Shown here piece by piece: positions 41,777 through 50,727 of a stretch of DNA of 64,000 bases. The stretch covers positions 186,001 to 250,000 of the forward strand of contig NZ_JAFBEX010000007.1 of NCBI RefSeq assembly GCF_016908975.1, in the 5' to 3' direction. Every line of letters begins with the position of its first letter. Within the stretch, counting starts at the first letter, position 1. The translations under genes were made by a program, and so were the position numbers. The DNA comes from Neobacillus cucumis. GTDB lineage: Bacteria; Bacillota; Bacilli; Bacillales; Cytobacillaceae. The notes below the pieces were generated by a model, which was not told where the DNA came from, did no database searches, and saw nothing but the letters and a program-made list of their open reading frames with translations.

Positions 41777-43879
41777 ATGGAGAAAATAAAACCCATTTGG
41801 GGGTTCATCATCCGTTTTTGGAAAAAAAGACATCTAACACAAATATTATTATTACTCATACTAGTCGTTGTGCTAGCCACCATTGCCTATTTTGGCTGGC
41901 TTGCATCAAGAGCAAACGTTGATCAATTAAAACAAGGATTAAGCCAACCAACCGTTATTTATGATAAAGATGGACAAGTGGCCAGCAATGTTTCGACCAA
42001 TCGAACGCAGGGTATAACTATCTCGGAAGTACCTAAATATGTTCCCAATGCGGTTGTTGCCATTGAGGATGAACGTTTTTATGAACATGGCGGTTTCGAT
42101 ATAAAAGGAATTGCTCGGGCCTTTTTCGGAAACCTTTTTGCCGGAAGGGTTACTGCTGGCGGAAGTACCTTAACACAACAGCTCGCAAAAAACGCACTGC
42201 TCTCCCCTGAGAGAACCTATAAAAGAAAAGCAGAAGAATTATTTTTAGCCGTGAAAATTGAGAAGGTTTATACAAAAAATGAAATCCTACAAATGTATTT
42301 AAATCAGGTTTACTTTGGCGGCGGAGCATGGGGGATTGGTAACGCCTCGAAAAAATATTTTAATAAGGATATTAAAAATGTAACGATCAGTGAAGCAGCA
42401 ATGTTAGCAGGCCTTTTACACTCACCAAACTATCTTAATCCCTATAATAACTATGACTTAGCAATGAAACGTCGTAATGTCGTTTTAGCTAAAATGAAAG
42501 AACAAGGGATGATAACGTCCGCACAGTACAAAACGGCTAAGGCAGAAAAAATTGTATTACACGATGGCGGCGGTAGCAATATTGAGCGTAAGTATCCATA
42601 TTATGTGGATGCCGTCTTAAATGAAGCTATTTCAAAATATGGATTAACACAGGACGAAATATTAACAAGAGGCTATCGGATTTATACAGAAATGGATCAA
42701 AATCTGCAAGCTGGATTAGAAAAAGTTTACAGTCGTAATTACTTATTCCCACAAAGTATGGGAGGAAAGTTAGTGCAAAGCGGCTCTGTACTAATGGACC
42801 CTGCATCAGGTGGTGTCCGAGCCCTTGTTGGCGGTCGTGGTGAGCATGTCTTCCGCGGGTTTAACAGAGCTACACAATTGCAAGCCCAACCTGGTTCTTC
42901 GATTAAGCCATTGGCCGTTTACACACCAGCACTAGAAAACGGCTATACGTATTCATCTGAGCTTGAAGATAAACCAATGACAATTGGAAATTATACACCG
43001 GAGAATTTCTCAAAAACCTTCTCAGGTAAGGTCCAAATGTACAAAGCCCTAGAAGAATCACTCAATGTTCCAGCTGTTTGGCTTTTAAATGAGATGGGCT
43101 TAAATAAGGGCTTGAATTCATTAAAGAAGTTTGGGATTCCGGTTGAAAAAGCTGACGAAAACCTCGCAATTGCTCTTGGTGGAATGAGTAAGGGTGTTTC
43201 ACCAATTCAGATGGCCGATGCCTTTTCTGCTTTTGCTAATGGCGGAGTACGAGAGGATAGTCACTTAATTACCAAGATTGTTGGACCAACTGGGAATGTG
43301 ATTGCAGAGCATGAAACCAAGTCAACCAAGGTAACATCGAAAACGGTAGCCAATGAAATGACTTCGATGTTATTAAATGTAGTCGAGACGGGGACTGGAA
43401 GAAAAGCTCATATCCAAGGTGTTCAGCTTGCTGGAAAAACTGGTTCAACCCAGCTGCCATTCAGCGGGATAAACGGTACAAAGGATCAATGGATGGTCGG
43501 CTATACACCAAACCTTGTCGGAGCCATTTGGATTGGTTATGACCAAACCGACAGGCAGCATTATTTAACAAGTGCAAGCTCATCTGATGTGGTTCCAATC
43601 TTTAAAGAGATCATAAGAGAGTCCATTACCCATTTGCCTAATGAAAGTTTTGAAGTAACCTCCATTAACGACCAGCTTGCAGGAAAAGCTGCAGCGCAAA
43701 AGAGTATCAATGACAAAGCGAAGGCTATTGGAGAAGAATTAAATCAAAATGCCAAAAAAATAGGCTCTACTATTGTAGAAAACGCTCCGAAATGGAAACA
43801 GAATGTGGATAAGGCGCTATATACGATTGGTGAAGGAATCAATGCGTTAATCGATAAAGCAAAAGGACTTAATCCATAA
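41777..43879 (+). CDS. Bifunctional class A penicillin-binding protein (PBP1A family)
   Basis: 700 residues. Cytoplasmic tail, one membrane helix (about 22-45), a GT51 transglycosylase domain (IEDERFYEHGGFDIKG near 96, GGSTLTQQLAKN near 125) and a transpeptidase domain with Ser374 in SSIK, SLN and KTGST. A C-terminal Lys/Asn-rich helical tail follows. It polymerises and cross-links peptidoglycan. Sequence and size are close to the sporulation-associated PbpF/PbpG group of Bacillus rather than PonA; I leave the symbol open. AGGAGATAAC precedes the ATG. Confidence 0.92.
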   Translation: MEKIKPIWGFIIRFWKKRHLTQILLLLILVVVLATIAYFGWLASRANVDQLKQGLSQPTVIYDKDGQVASNVSTNRTQGITISEVPKYVPNAVVAIEDERFYEHGGFDIKGIARAFFGNLFAGRVTAGGSTLTQQLAKNALLSPERTYKRKAEELFLAVKIEKVYTKNEILQMYLNQVYFGGGAWGIGNASKKYFNKDIKNVTISEAAMLAGLLHSPNYLNPYNNYDLAMKRRNVVLAKMKEQGMITSAQYKTAKAEKIVLHDGGGSNIERKYPYYVDAVLNEAISKYGLTQDEILTRGYRIYTEMDQNLQAGLEKVYSRNYLFPQSMGGKLVQSGSVLMDPASGGVRALVGGRGEHVFRGFNRATQLQAQPGSSIKPLAVYTPALENGYTYSSELEDKPMTIGNYTPENFSKTFSGKVQMYKALEESLNVPAVWLLNEMGLNKGLNSLKKFGIPVEKADENLAIALGGMSKGVSPIQMADAFSAFANGGVREDSHLITKIVGPTGNVIAEHETKSTKVTSKTVANEMTSMLLNVVETGTGRKAHIQGVQLAGKTGSTQLPFSGINGTKDQWMVGYTPNLVGAIWIGYDQTDRQHYLTSASSSDVVPIFKEIIRESITHLPNESFEVTSINDQLAGKAAAQKSINDKAKAIGEELNQNAKKIGSTIVENAPKWKQNVDKALYTIGEGINALIDKAKGLNP

Positions 43880-43884
43880 AGAAT

Positions 43885-43945
43885 AACTCCAGTGAGAACT
43901 GGAGTCAGATTGTCGAGAAAGGGTAACTTTCTCGACAATTTTTTT
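43885..43945 (+). terminator. Double-hairpin terminator of the PBP gene
   Basis: AACTCCAGT-GAGA-ACTGGAGT, then TTGTCGAGAAAG/CTTTCTCGACAA followed by TTTTTTT. Confidence 0.88.
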
Positions 43946-43994
43946 ATTTAGTCAGTATCTAATTACCTAATTTATTTATTGCTCTACTATTGGG

Positions 43995-44130
43995 CCTGTT
44001 GATTTCCGCTACGGGCACTCGCTTTCCGCGGGGAGGTCCTGGAGCCTCCTCGGCGCTTTTAGCGCCTGCGGGGTCTCCAGTGACCTCTCTATCCCGCAGG
44101 AGTCGAGTGCCCTCCGCTCCTATCAACAGG
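43995..44130 (+). repeat. TTGATT-ended repeat, copy 3
   Basis: CCTGTTGATT ... TATCAACAGG bound the element; internal blocks GGAGCCTCCTCGGCGC and GGGGTCTCC are shared with copy 1. Confidence 0.85.
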
Positions 44131-44464
44131 GAGGCAAATCAACCTAATGTATTGCAACTCACTTTTCTAACCTTCCAAGTGTGTTGCAATCTTTATTATA
44201 TTTTGTCAGGCTGCTGTAAGAAGAGCCTGTTCACTTGCATTTTTTAATCCCCATAGCCAGCAATTGCGAAGCCCGTGTAGCTCTTCCCGAGTCTGCGAAG
44301 CTACGCTCAATTTTTTCCTTTCTAAATTTATAAAGCATTTTACCTAATTTAGATAATCGTTTTCACCTAACTAAATAAAATAAGAGTATCAGTAGGGCGT
44401 CATTTATCATCACTATAATATGACTAATATTCATTAGTTCAGCTGAAGTTCTAATTGAAAACAC

Positions 44465-44599
44465 TCTGTTGATTGGCGCGGAAGGCACGAAGACTCCTGC
44501 GGGAGTACGGGTCAGGGGAGACCCCGCAAGAGCGAAGCGATGAGGAGGCTCCCCGGCACGCCCGCGGAAAGCGAAGTGCCTGGAGGGCCAATCAACAGA
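44465..44599 (-). repeat. TTGATT-ended repeat, copy 4 (inverted)
   Basis: Inverse orientation to copy 3, with GAGGAGGCTCCCCGGCACGC and GGGGAGACCCCGC. The two copies could pair or recombine with each other. Confidence 0.85.
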
Positions 44600-44666
44600 C
44601 TTATTAAAAAGCCAAAATATATAACAAATTAACACGGTGAATTATTAAAGTAATTGAATAAATAAT

Positions 44667-44720
44667 AGGCTGTCGAGGGTTCGACAGCCTAACTCCAGTG
44701 AGAACTGGAGTTTTTTTATT
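44667..44720 (+). terminator. Plus-oriented double-hairpin terminator next to the ECF cluster
   Basis: AGGCTGTCGA/TCGACAGCCT then AACTCCAGT/ACTGGAGTT and TTTTTTTATT. It uses the same two stem motifs as 43885-43945 in the opposite order. The T run serves plus-strand reading; on the minus strand it would follow the ECF S gene with a weaker tract. Confidence 0.75.
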
Positions 44721-45408
44721 CTAATAATCCATATTTCCTCTTAAACCGGTTGAGGATTTTGATCCAAATTCCGCCAAATACGAGTAAAAAGAATACATTG
44801 GAGATGGCGTGAAAGGTATCGAAGGTGGCACTTCCGATCATATAAACAATAAACGCCTTCAATGTATCTGCACCGCCTGATTGAATGATTGCTAAGAAAC
44901 CCCAAAGATTCATAATCCAGCCAAAAAGGTACCCCCAAATTACTCCAAACAAAATTTGCCCCCATTTATGTTGCATTAAAAAAGTATTTTTTAACCAACC
45001 AGCCGTTAAACCTACCAATCCCCATGCCACCATTTGCCATGGTGTCCACGGGCCCTGACCTAAAATCATATTCGAGGCAAGGGCTGCTACGGCACCAATC
45101 ACAAATCCGCTTTCCGCCCCGAAAACATAGCCGGACATCATAATGACAAATGTAGTTGGCTGAACACTTGGAAGACTAGCAAATGGGATCCTTCCAACAG
45201 CTGCAATCGAGGCAAGAACCGCTAAAAGCACCAATTCCCGAGGTTCCACATTTCTAGTCTCAAACCGGAAGATAAAAAAAACAATTGCTAAAAAAATCAA
45301 ACCGATGCTAAACCATATATAGGCATCTTCCCAAATATAGTTAAGTCCTAAAACCACAAAGATCATGATAAAAAGAAAACTGCCTACGATGGTCTTGTTC
45401 TTATGCAT
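44716..45408 (-). CDS. ECF transporter substrate-binding (S) component, probable cobalamin type
   Basis: 230 residues. Two extra N-terminal helices precede the core S fold: ELVLLAVLASIAAVGRIPFASLP, then PTTFVIMMSGYVFGAESGFVIGAVAALASNMILGQGPWTPWQM. The AVLASIAAVGR helix and GxxPWxPWQM segment are typical of ECF S components. The ATG shares one base with the stop of the ATPase gene (TAATG). Substrate assignment to cobalamin or a corrinoid rests on the upstream riboswitch and the two transcobalamin-like proteins. It is the last gene of the operon. Confidence 0.82.
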   Translation of the reverse strand: MHKNKTIVGSFLFIMIFVVLGLNYIWEDAYIWFSIGLIFLAIVFFIFRFETRNVEPRELVLLAVLASIAAVGRIPFASLPSVQPTTFVIMMSGYVFGAESGFVIGAVAALASNMILGQGPWTPWQMVAWGLVGLTAGWLKNTFLMQHKWGQILFGVIWGYLFGWIMNLWGFLAIIQSGGADTLKAFIVYMIGSATFDTFHAISNVFFLLVFGGIWIKILNRFKRKYGLLE

Positions 45409-47027
45409 TACTGAACGTCCTCCTCGAGCGTCATCGGGATTTCTCTCTCTGACAATCCGCGAAACAGCCTTTGGATCATGGTCGTATAAAAAAAGTTTCC
45501 TTTGAAAAACTTATCAGGTATATCTTCCGCAGTAATCTTACCTTGAAACATCATCCCACACTTGGTTGCATATTGTGCCGCAAACTCGACATCATGTGTG
45601 GACATAAGAATGGTCATTCCAGCTGTATGTAGTGCCACGAGTATATGGGCCAAATTCTTTTTTGAAATGGGATCCAACCCCTTTGTCGGTTCATCCAATA
45701 AAAGAACTTCAGGCTTCCGTACTAAAATACAAGCCAAGGCCGCCTTTTGTAGTTCTCCTCCACTCAGGTCATAGGGATGACTAGACATCAAATGGGCAAT
45801 CCCTAATTTAGTTAATAACTGTCCTGCTTCACTCACAGGCAAATTCCACTGATCAAGCGTAGTATTCATCTCTTTTTCAACCGTATCATGCAAGAAAAAA
45901 AGCTTCGGGTTTTGCGGCAAATAGCCGATTTTTTTCGTTAATTCTCGCTGTTTATATTTTTTCAAAGGGATTTCATCTATAAATACCGTTCCACTTTCCG
46001 GTTTTAAAAGACCTGCCAACACCTTTAATAGCGTGGATTTCCCTGAACCATTGCCCCCTAGCAATGCATAAAACTCGCCTTGTTTTATGCTAAGTTCAAG
46101 TTCATTTAAAATATAATCTGTTTTTTTATCATATTGAAAGAAAACATTCTTTACTTTCAAAAGCTCTGCCCCTTGGGGAGAAACTCTCTCAACACCCATT
46201 TGGGTTGGCTCAATTTGGTGTTGTTGTACCCATTCCTTTCCTTCTTTAACGGTTAACGGCACACTCCCCTGACCGCCCATTCTAAAAAATAAGGAAGGAA
46301 TCTTTGGAACATACGCCTTATAGTTTGTATTCCAAATCTTTTGCAGCACCTCTTTAGGTTCACCAGAAAGTTCTACCTGCCCATTTTCCATCAAAATGAT
46401 TTGATCCGCTAAGGTAAAAACTTCTTCCAGGCGGTGTTCCGCCATGACAATGGTCATGCCAAATTCTTCATTCAGCCTTTTTAGCATATCAATAAATTCG
46501 CGTGCACTAACTGGATCCAGTTGGGCCGTTGGTTCATCTAATAATAAAAGATCTGGCTGCATTAACAGTACAGAAGCAAGATTAATTTGCTGCTTTTTCC
46601 CGCCAGAAAGCTCCTGAGATTTTCGATTCAATATCGATTCGGCACCAAAAAAATGCACCATTTCCGCCACTCGATTTCTCATTTCATTCGTATCAAGACC
46701 GATATTTTCTAACCCAAACACCATTTCATGAAGAACATCATCTGCTACCAGTTGATTTTCAGGATCTTGAAAGACAAAGCCAATCCGCTTGGTACCCTCT
46801 TTTGTCTCTTCAATCAACTGCCCATTAATCGAAATACTTCCAGAAACTTGACCATGGGGTTGGATTTCTTTTTTTAATAAACGTAAAAGAGTACTTTTAC
46901 CTGAACCGGATGCCCCAAAGACAACCACAAATTGCCCTTTATTAATCTTAAAAGAAAGATTTCGAATGGCTGGTTCTGTACAATCAGGATAAGTAAAGCA
47001 AACTTCATTTAATTCAATAAACGCCAT
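45408..47027 (-). CDS. ECF transporter fused double ATPase (EcfA-A')
   Basis: 539 residues made of two ABC ATPase domains. Domain 1 (1-235): GASGSGKST, LSGGKKQQ, LLLLDEPTAQLDP. Domain 2 (about 285-525): GGNGSGKST, LSGGELQKAAL, VLLLDEPTKGLDP. Both catalytic sites look intact. This fused form resembles B. subtilis YkoD. It powers the EcfT/S membrane complex. The start overlaps the end of ecfT by 19 bp, and AGGTGG precedes it. Confidence 0.92.
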   Translation of the reverse strand: MAFIELNEVCFTYPDCTEPAIRNLSFKINKGQFVVVFGASGSGKSTLLRLLKKEIQPHGQVSGSISINGQLIEETKEGTKRIGFVFQDPENQLVADDVLHEMVFGLENIGLDTNEMRNRVAEMVHFFGAESILNRKSQELSGGKKQQINLASVLLMQPDLLLLDEPTAQLDPVSAREFIDMLKRLNEEFGMTIVMAEHRLEEVFTLADQIILMENGQVELSGEPKEVLQKIWNTNYKAYVPKIPSLFFRMGGQGSVPLTVKEGKEWVQQHQIEPTQMGVERVSPQGAELLKVKNVFFQYDKKTDYILNELELSIKQGEFYALLGGNGSGKSTLLKVLAGLLKPESGTVFIDEIPLKKYKQRELTKKIGYLPQNPKLFFLHDTVEKEMNTTLDQWNLPVSEAGQLLTKLGIAHLMSSHPYDLSGGELQKAALACILVRKPEVLLLDEPTKGLDPISKKNLAHILVALHTAGMTILMSTHDVEFAAQYATKCGMMFQGKITAEDIPDKFFKGNFFYTTMIQRLFRGLSEREIPMTLEEDVQ

Positions 47028-47887
47028 CGAAACATTCCACCTGCTTCAACTATTAATGGAAAACTTAAAAACATGATGTAACAAATCAGAACCGCTGTGT
47101 CCATCGATGATAGACCCCAAAATTCCATAACCGGGTAAATGGTTAATACACCAAACCCTAAAATTCGTTCAAGTAAAATAAAAACGATGAGGCATAGCAA
47201 ATAAAAACACGCAATTCGATCTGATTGGTTCATTTTATAATATTCATAGGAAGAGCGTGGGCCTTGACCATAGCCCCTGGCCTTCATGGAATCTGCCGTC
47301 TGAATTGCTTCTTCTAAAGAAAAGGTTAATAAGGTTTGAATGTATAGCATACCAGTCTTTGCGCGGGAGCTAAAGCTCCCATGACTTATCGAAAGTCCTT
47401 TACTTCTTTGAACAGTATATATTTCATCCAGTCTTCTTCTCATTAATGGAATAAATCGAAGGGTCAGCATAAGAAGCACAGCGAATTGTGGTAACAATTT
47501 TGAAAATAAAAATAATAATTTGTTCGGTGTCATGATGACATTATAGGAAACAAATAAGGAGATAATGCCAATAATTGAGAGTGCATTCATTCCACCATAA
47601 ATAACTGCTTCCGCTGTTACACGTTGTTGGTTGATTTCAAATAACAAATACCTCCCCCTCTCATTGAAAAGTGGATTCATGATTAACATAAGGAGGAAGG
47701 TGGTAAGTAAAAACCATGACCATCGACGTAATCCCAATAAACGATCATGGAGTAAATTAATAAAAAAAACAATTGCCGCAGCAAGGGCCAAAAAAATGGG
47801 ATGTAGCATAAGAATAAGCAGGGAAACCGCCCCTGCATAATAAAGAAAAGTCACAAGTGGATGAAAGCGGTCAAACCGTGTTTTCAT
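47009..47887 (-). CDS. ECF transporter transmembrane (T) component
   Basis: 292 residues from the ATG at 47887 (GGAGG 8 nt upstream). Six to seven membrane helices and the coupling-helix Ala-Arg-Gly motif in DSMKARGYGQGPRSSY (about 212), plus LRFIPLMRRRLDEI, which contact the ATPases. It begins 18 bp after the lipoprotein stop and overlaps the ATPase gene, confirming a single operon. Confidence 0.92.
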   Translation of the reverse strand: MKTRFDRFHPLVTFLYYAGAVSLLILMLHPIFLALAAAIVFFINLLHDRLLGLRRWSWFLLTTFLLMLIMNPLFNERGRYLLFEINQQRVTAEAVIYGGMNALSIIGIISLFVSYNVIMTPNKLLFLFSKLLPQFAVLLMLTLRFIPLMRRRLDEIYTVQRSKGLSISHGSFSSRAKTGMLYIQTLLTFSLEEAIQTADSMKARGYGQGPRSSYEYYKMNQSDRIACFYLLCLIVFILLERILGFGVLTIYPVMEFWGLSSMDTAVLICYIMFLSFPLIVEAGGMFRWRLLN

Positions 47888-47905
47888 CCTTTGTTCCTCC
47901 AACCA

Positions 47906-48703
47906 TTATTCAGTATAGTAGCATGCAATTCGATCACCAGCTTTAACTTTAATCACACCAACACTTTTGGTAATACTCGCACCATTTAGTTTAAAAACCC
48001 AACCGCTTTTTGCCCCATAGTCGAATTCATATATATTGTTTATTCCTTCAATATAAGCCGTTGCCCCGCTGCCGCTTGAATCAATCGTAATACCATTAGC
48101 GTGTTTAACGACATCGAAAATAGTATACCCATCTTCTATTTTAATCTTTGTTGCAGCAAGGATGGTTCCTTTGTCTTTTGGACCCACAATCGAGAGCGTT
48201 ACTGTCGTTTCTGGCTTTGGAGCCGTAACCGGCTTTGGAGTAGTTGTGGTATTGGTTGTTGTAGGTGTTTTGGTTGTTGTACTTATTTTGGGTGTTGTAC
48301 TTGTTTTGGGTGTTGGATTGGTTGTCGTACTAGTCGTTTTATTTGCTGCCGTCCCTGCAGGCTTTGTTGTTGATGTTCCTGCATTTTTATTTGTTGATGC
48401 ATTAGTAGTTGTTTTTGGTGCAGCAGTAGAAGTTGGCTGAGTCGTCTGTTCGCTCTCTGTTTTCACTACCGCTGGTTGTTGAGCCTTTGTTTCCGTAGCA
48501 GGTGCGGCCTTCTTGGTTTGGTCGGCAACCGCCAATGGTTTGGAATTTTCCTTTTGTTTCGTCTCTGCTTTGGTTGTAACCTCAACAGATTTCGTTTCTT
48601 TTGTTGATTGTTGCTTGCTGCTAGAACTCGAACTGCAGCCAGCTAAGCTTAACATCATACATAGTGCAGATAAAAGAACTGTAATCTTAAAGTGTTTCAT
48701 CAT
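47906..48703 (-). CDS. DUF4430 (transcobalamin C-terminal-like) lipoprotein
   Basis: 265 residues. A lipobox LSLAGC (Cys about 23) is followed by a long Thr/Pro/Lys-rich low-complexity linker (about 40-165) and one C-terminal DUF4430 domain (about 167-265; IEDGYTIFDVVKHAN, YEFDYGAKSGWVFKLNG, KAGDRIACYYTE). DUF4430 corresponds to the beta-domain of transcobalamin and intrinsic factor. Anchored in the membrane with a wall-spanning linker, it is placed to pass a ligand from the wall protein to the ECF S component. GGAGGTACGAC precedes the ATGATG start. Confidence 0.85.
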   Translation of the reverse strand: MMKHFKITVLLSALCMMLSLAGCSSSSSSKQQSTKETKSVEVTTKAETKQKENSKPLAVADQTKKAAPATETKAQQPAVVKTESEQTTQPTSTAAPKTTTNASTNKNAGTSTTKPAGTAANKTTSTTTNPTPKTSTTPKISTTTKTPTTTNTTTTPKPVTAPKPETTVTLSIVGPKDKGTILAATKIKIEDGYTIFDVVKHANGITIDSSGSGATAYIEGINNIYEFDYGAKSGWVFKLNGASITKSVGVIKVKAGDRIACYYTE

Positions 48704-48718
48704 GTCGTACCTCCAATC

Positions 48719-48747
48719 AATCCCCTCATGGAAACCACGAGGGGATT
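48719..48747 (-). other. Intra-operon hairpin upstream of the lipoprotein gene
   Basis: AATCCCCTC pairs with GAGGGGATT and ends 3-4 nt before the ribosome site of the lipoprotein gene. Without a T tract it is more likely a processing or stabilising element than a terminator. Confidence 0.5.
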
Positions 48748-48756
48748 AAAAGTTTT

Positions 48757-50586
48757 TTATGCGTTTTGTTTTCTTTGTCTAATATACAGAATAGAGCCAG
48801 CTATGATGAGCAATATTCCAATTGCCATAAGATTATACATGTTCGTAGCTGTATTTGGAAGGGCATGACCAGAAGCGTTACTAGATTCCGTTGCGGCGGC
48901 AACCACAGTTGCTGTTGGCTGTTCTGTCTTGGAAGTACCAACAACCGGTGTCTCTGCAACTGGAGTGCCTGCTGTTAAAGTGAAATGATACAATGAGCCT
49001 TTCCCCTCAGTAAACAGCTGGTAAGCAACTAATCCTTGGAAAGCTTGAGCCGTTGTAAACGCATCACTCTCATCACCGCCCTGCCAGTCAAAACCGCCAT
49101 CTTTATTCTGATAGGTTAAAAGATATTGAACAAGACCGCTATTATCTTTCATAAAATCTCCACTGTTGGCATCCGTTCCAAGAGCCGATAAGGCAATAAT
49201 CACTTGGGCAGCAGTAGAGCTATTATCTATTTTAGAAGCTTGATATTGGCTAGATAAATAGTTGACGGCAGCATTTACCTTTTCCTTTACTCCAGCCTGA
49301 TCCTTGTATGGTGCAAGTGCAGTTAGAATCATGGCAGTTGTATCAATATCACTTGTTGCACTTTCATCCCATGCCCAACCGCCATCTTGATTTTGTTTTT
49401 CTATTAAATAACTAACCAATTTTTGTTTTGTCCATTGGGCTTTGGTAGGAACAGAGAAATTCGCACTGTCTAAAGCAATCAGTGCATACGCAACTCCATT
49501 TAAACCTTGCTTCGTAACATTTCCATTATAGATTGCTTCCATTAAATTAAATCCAGCCACATTTTCTGGGTTGCCTCCTGCGGCTAATACTCCTAAGGCA
49601 TACCGTTCTGTATCGGTAATTTTTGAAAACTTGCCTTGTTTATCTTTGACTACTGTTTGAACTCCTGGAAGATAACTTTCAGGAATCGTTTTACCTGCCT
49701 TCTTTAAGGCAATAGCTTGCCATTCTCCAATATCGTTTTTTAATACATAAGCACTTGAAGAATTAATCCCCTTCTGAAGATCCCCAGCTGAAATAGTCCC
49801 AGTAGTTGGGGTTGGAGTTGGCGTTGTTGGGGTTGGCGTTGTTGGGGTTGGCGTTGTTTCGCCCCCTCCATTCCCTGGATCGGTTGCATAGGATTCTAGT
49901 TGAAAGCTGATTTGGTTTCCATTCTGAAGCTGATAGCTTTCTGCTCCTACAGGTGCCATACTGCCATCCACATAAAAAGCCCAGTAGTTCGTGCCTTCCG
50001 CCTTAATCCCTTTAAGTGAGGTAATCATTTTACCGTATTGAGTATCTTCAAATCCAACTTGATCATTTCCTAATGCTACTTGTAACAACTGAAATGCATT
50101 TGGACTGCCTATCACTTCAATCGATGAAAGATTGGCTATGGTATTCTTTTTATCATCCACGACTTTCAGAGAAACAGTCGCTGATGCCGGTTTTGTATAA
50201 TCGGTTAAACGAAATGTAATTTTATCACCGGTTTGTACTTTATAAGAATCCGGTCCAACCTGTGCCGAAACCCCATTAATGAAAAAAGCCCAATATTGAG
50301 TTCCTTCTGCTTTCACTCCGTTAATGCCGGTTAGCATCGGCCCATAACTTGTATCAGTAAATTCAACATTTTCATTACCAACTGCAGCCTTAAGTGCCTG
50401 GGTTGCCGTTTCATTGTCACCGTTTGTAATTGTTTTTTCCGGCAAGATTTCTTTACTATCTAGTCCTAGAACAGTTACAGAACTTTGATTCCCTACTGTC
50501 GCTGCTAATACTTGTGTTTGCCATCCGCTTGTCCATACCATTAAAACAAGCAGTATCGCCAACCAAAGATTCTTTCTTTTTAACAT
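48757..50586 (-). CDS. Wall-anchored transcobalamin-like protein (two DUF4430 domains plus alpha/alpha barrel)
   Basis: 609 residues. Signal peptide 1-29 (ends VLAA); DUF4430 domains at about 35-132 (KAEGTQYWAFFINGV) and 138-232 (KAEGTNYWAFYVDGS); a Pro/Thr linker at about 238-262; a prenyltransferase/cobalamin-binding type alpha6/alpha6 region at about 265-535 (KQNQDGGWAWDE, DIDTTAMILTALAPY, NKDGGFDWQGG, DAFTTAQAFQGL); and the sorting signal LPNTA, membrane helix and RQRKQNA tail. Intrinsic factor and transcobalamin combine the same two folds in the reverse order. First gene after the cobalamin riboswitch. Corrinoid binding is inferred, not shown. Confidence 0.82.
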   Translation of the reverse strand: MLKRKNLWLAILLVLMVWTSGWQTQVLAATVGNQSSVTVLGLDSKEILPEKTITNGDNETATQALKAAVGNENVEFTDTSYGPMLTGINGVKAEGTQYWAFFINGVSAQVGPDSYKVQTGDKITFRLTDYTKPASATVSLKVVDDKKNTIANLSSIEVIGSPNAFQLLQVALGNDQVGFEDTQYGKMITSLKGIKAEGTNYWAFYVDGSMAPVGAESYQLQNGNQISFQLESYATDPGNGGGETTPTPTTPTPTTPTPTPTTGTISAGDLQKGINSSSAYVLKNDIGEWQAIALKKAGKTIPESYLPGVQTVVKDKQGKFSKITDTERYALGVLAAGGNPENVAGFNLMEAIYNGNVTKQGLNGVAYALIALDSANFSVPTKAQWTKQKLVSYLIEKQNQDGGWAWDESATSDIDTTAMILTALAPYKDQAGVKEKVNAAVNYLSSQYQASKIDNSSTAAQVIIALSALGTDANSGDFMKDNSGLVQYLLTYQNKDGGFDWQGGDESDAFTTAQAFQGLVAYQLFTEGKGSLYHFTLTAGTPVAETPVVGTSKTEQPTATVVAAATESSNASGHALPNTATNMYNLMAIGILLIIAGSILYIRQRKQNA

Positions 50587-50620
50587 TCACACTTGCATTC
50601 CTTTCATTGGAAAATGGCAT

Positions 50621-50648
50621 AAAAAAATCCCCCTAATAGCAGGAGGAG
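50621..50648 (-). terminator. Riboswitch expression-platform terminator
   Basis: On the minus strand TCCTCCT pairs with AGGGGGA, then TTTTTTT. The 5' arm with ACACTCC can instead pair with AGGAGAGTGTT just after the aptamer, an antiterminator, giving a classic transcriptional off-switch. Confidence 0.8.
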
Positions 50649-50727
50649 TGTTATGTAATGGAAGTGGAAGCCAGAAGCGGATTCTACTTTATTAACACTC
50701 TCCTATCCGCGTAGGCTGTTGGTGTCC

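Larger units (their letters stand above)
43946..44666. other. Gene-free stretch with two inverted copies of the 130-bp repeat
   Basis: About 720 bp between pbp and the ECF cluster with no supportable ORF. It holds repeat copies at 43995-44130 (+) and 44465-44599 (-), and a 14-bp-stem hairpin at 44151-44190 (ATTGCAAC/GTTGCAAT arms). The remaining sequence shows nothing I recognise. Confidence 0.7.

Noticed and set aside
48101..48440. Two Cys/Val-rich plus-strand frames opposite the lipoprotein
   Set aside because: They are antisense readings of the Thr/Pro low-complexity linker; no ribosome site or family match.
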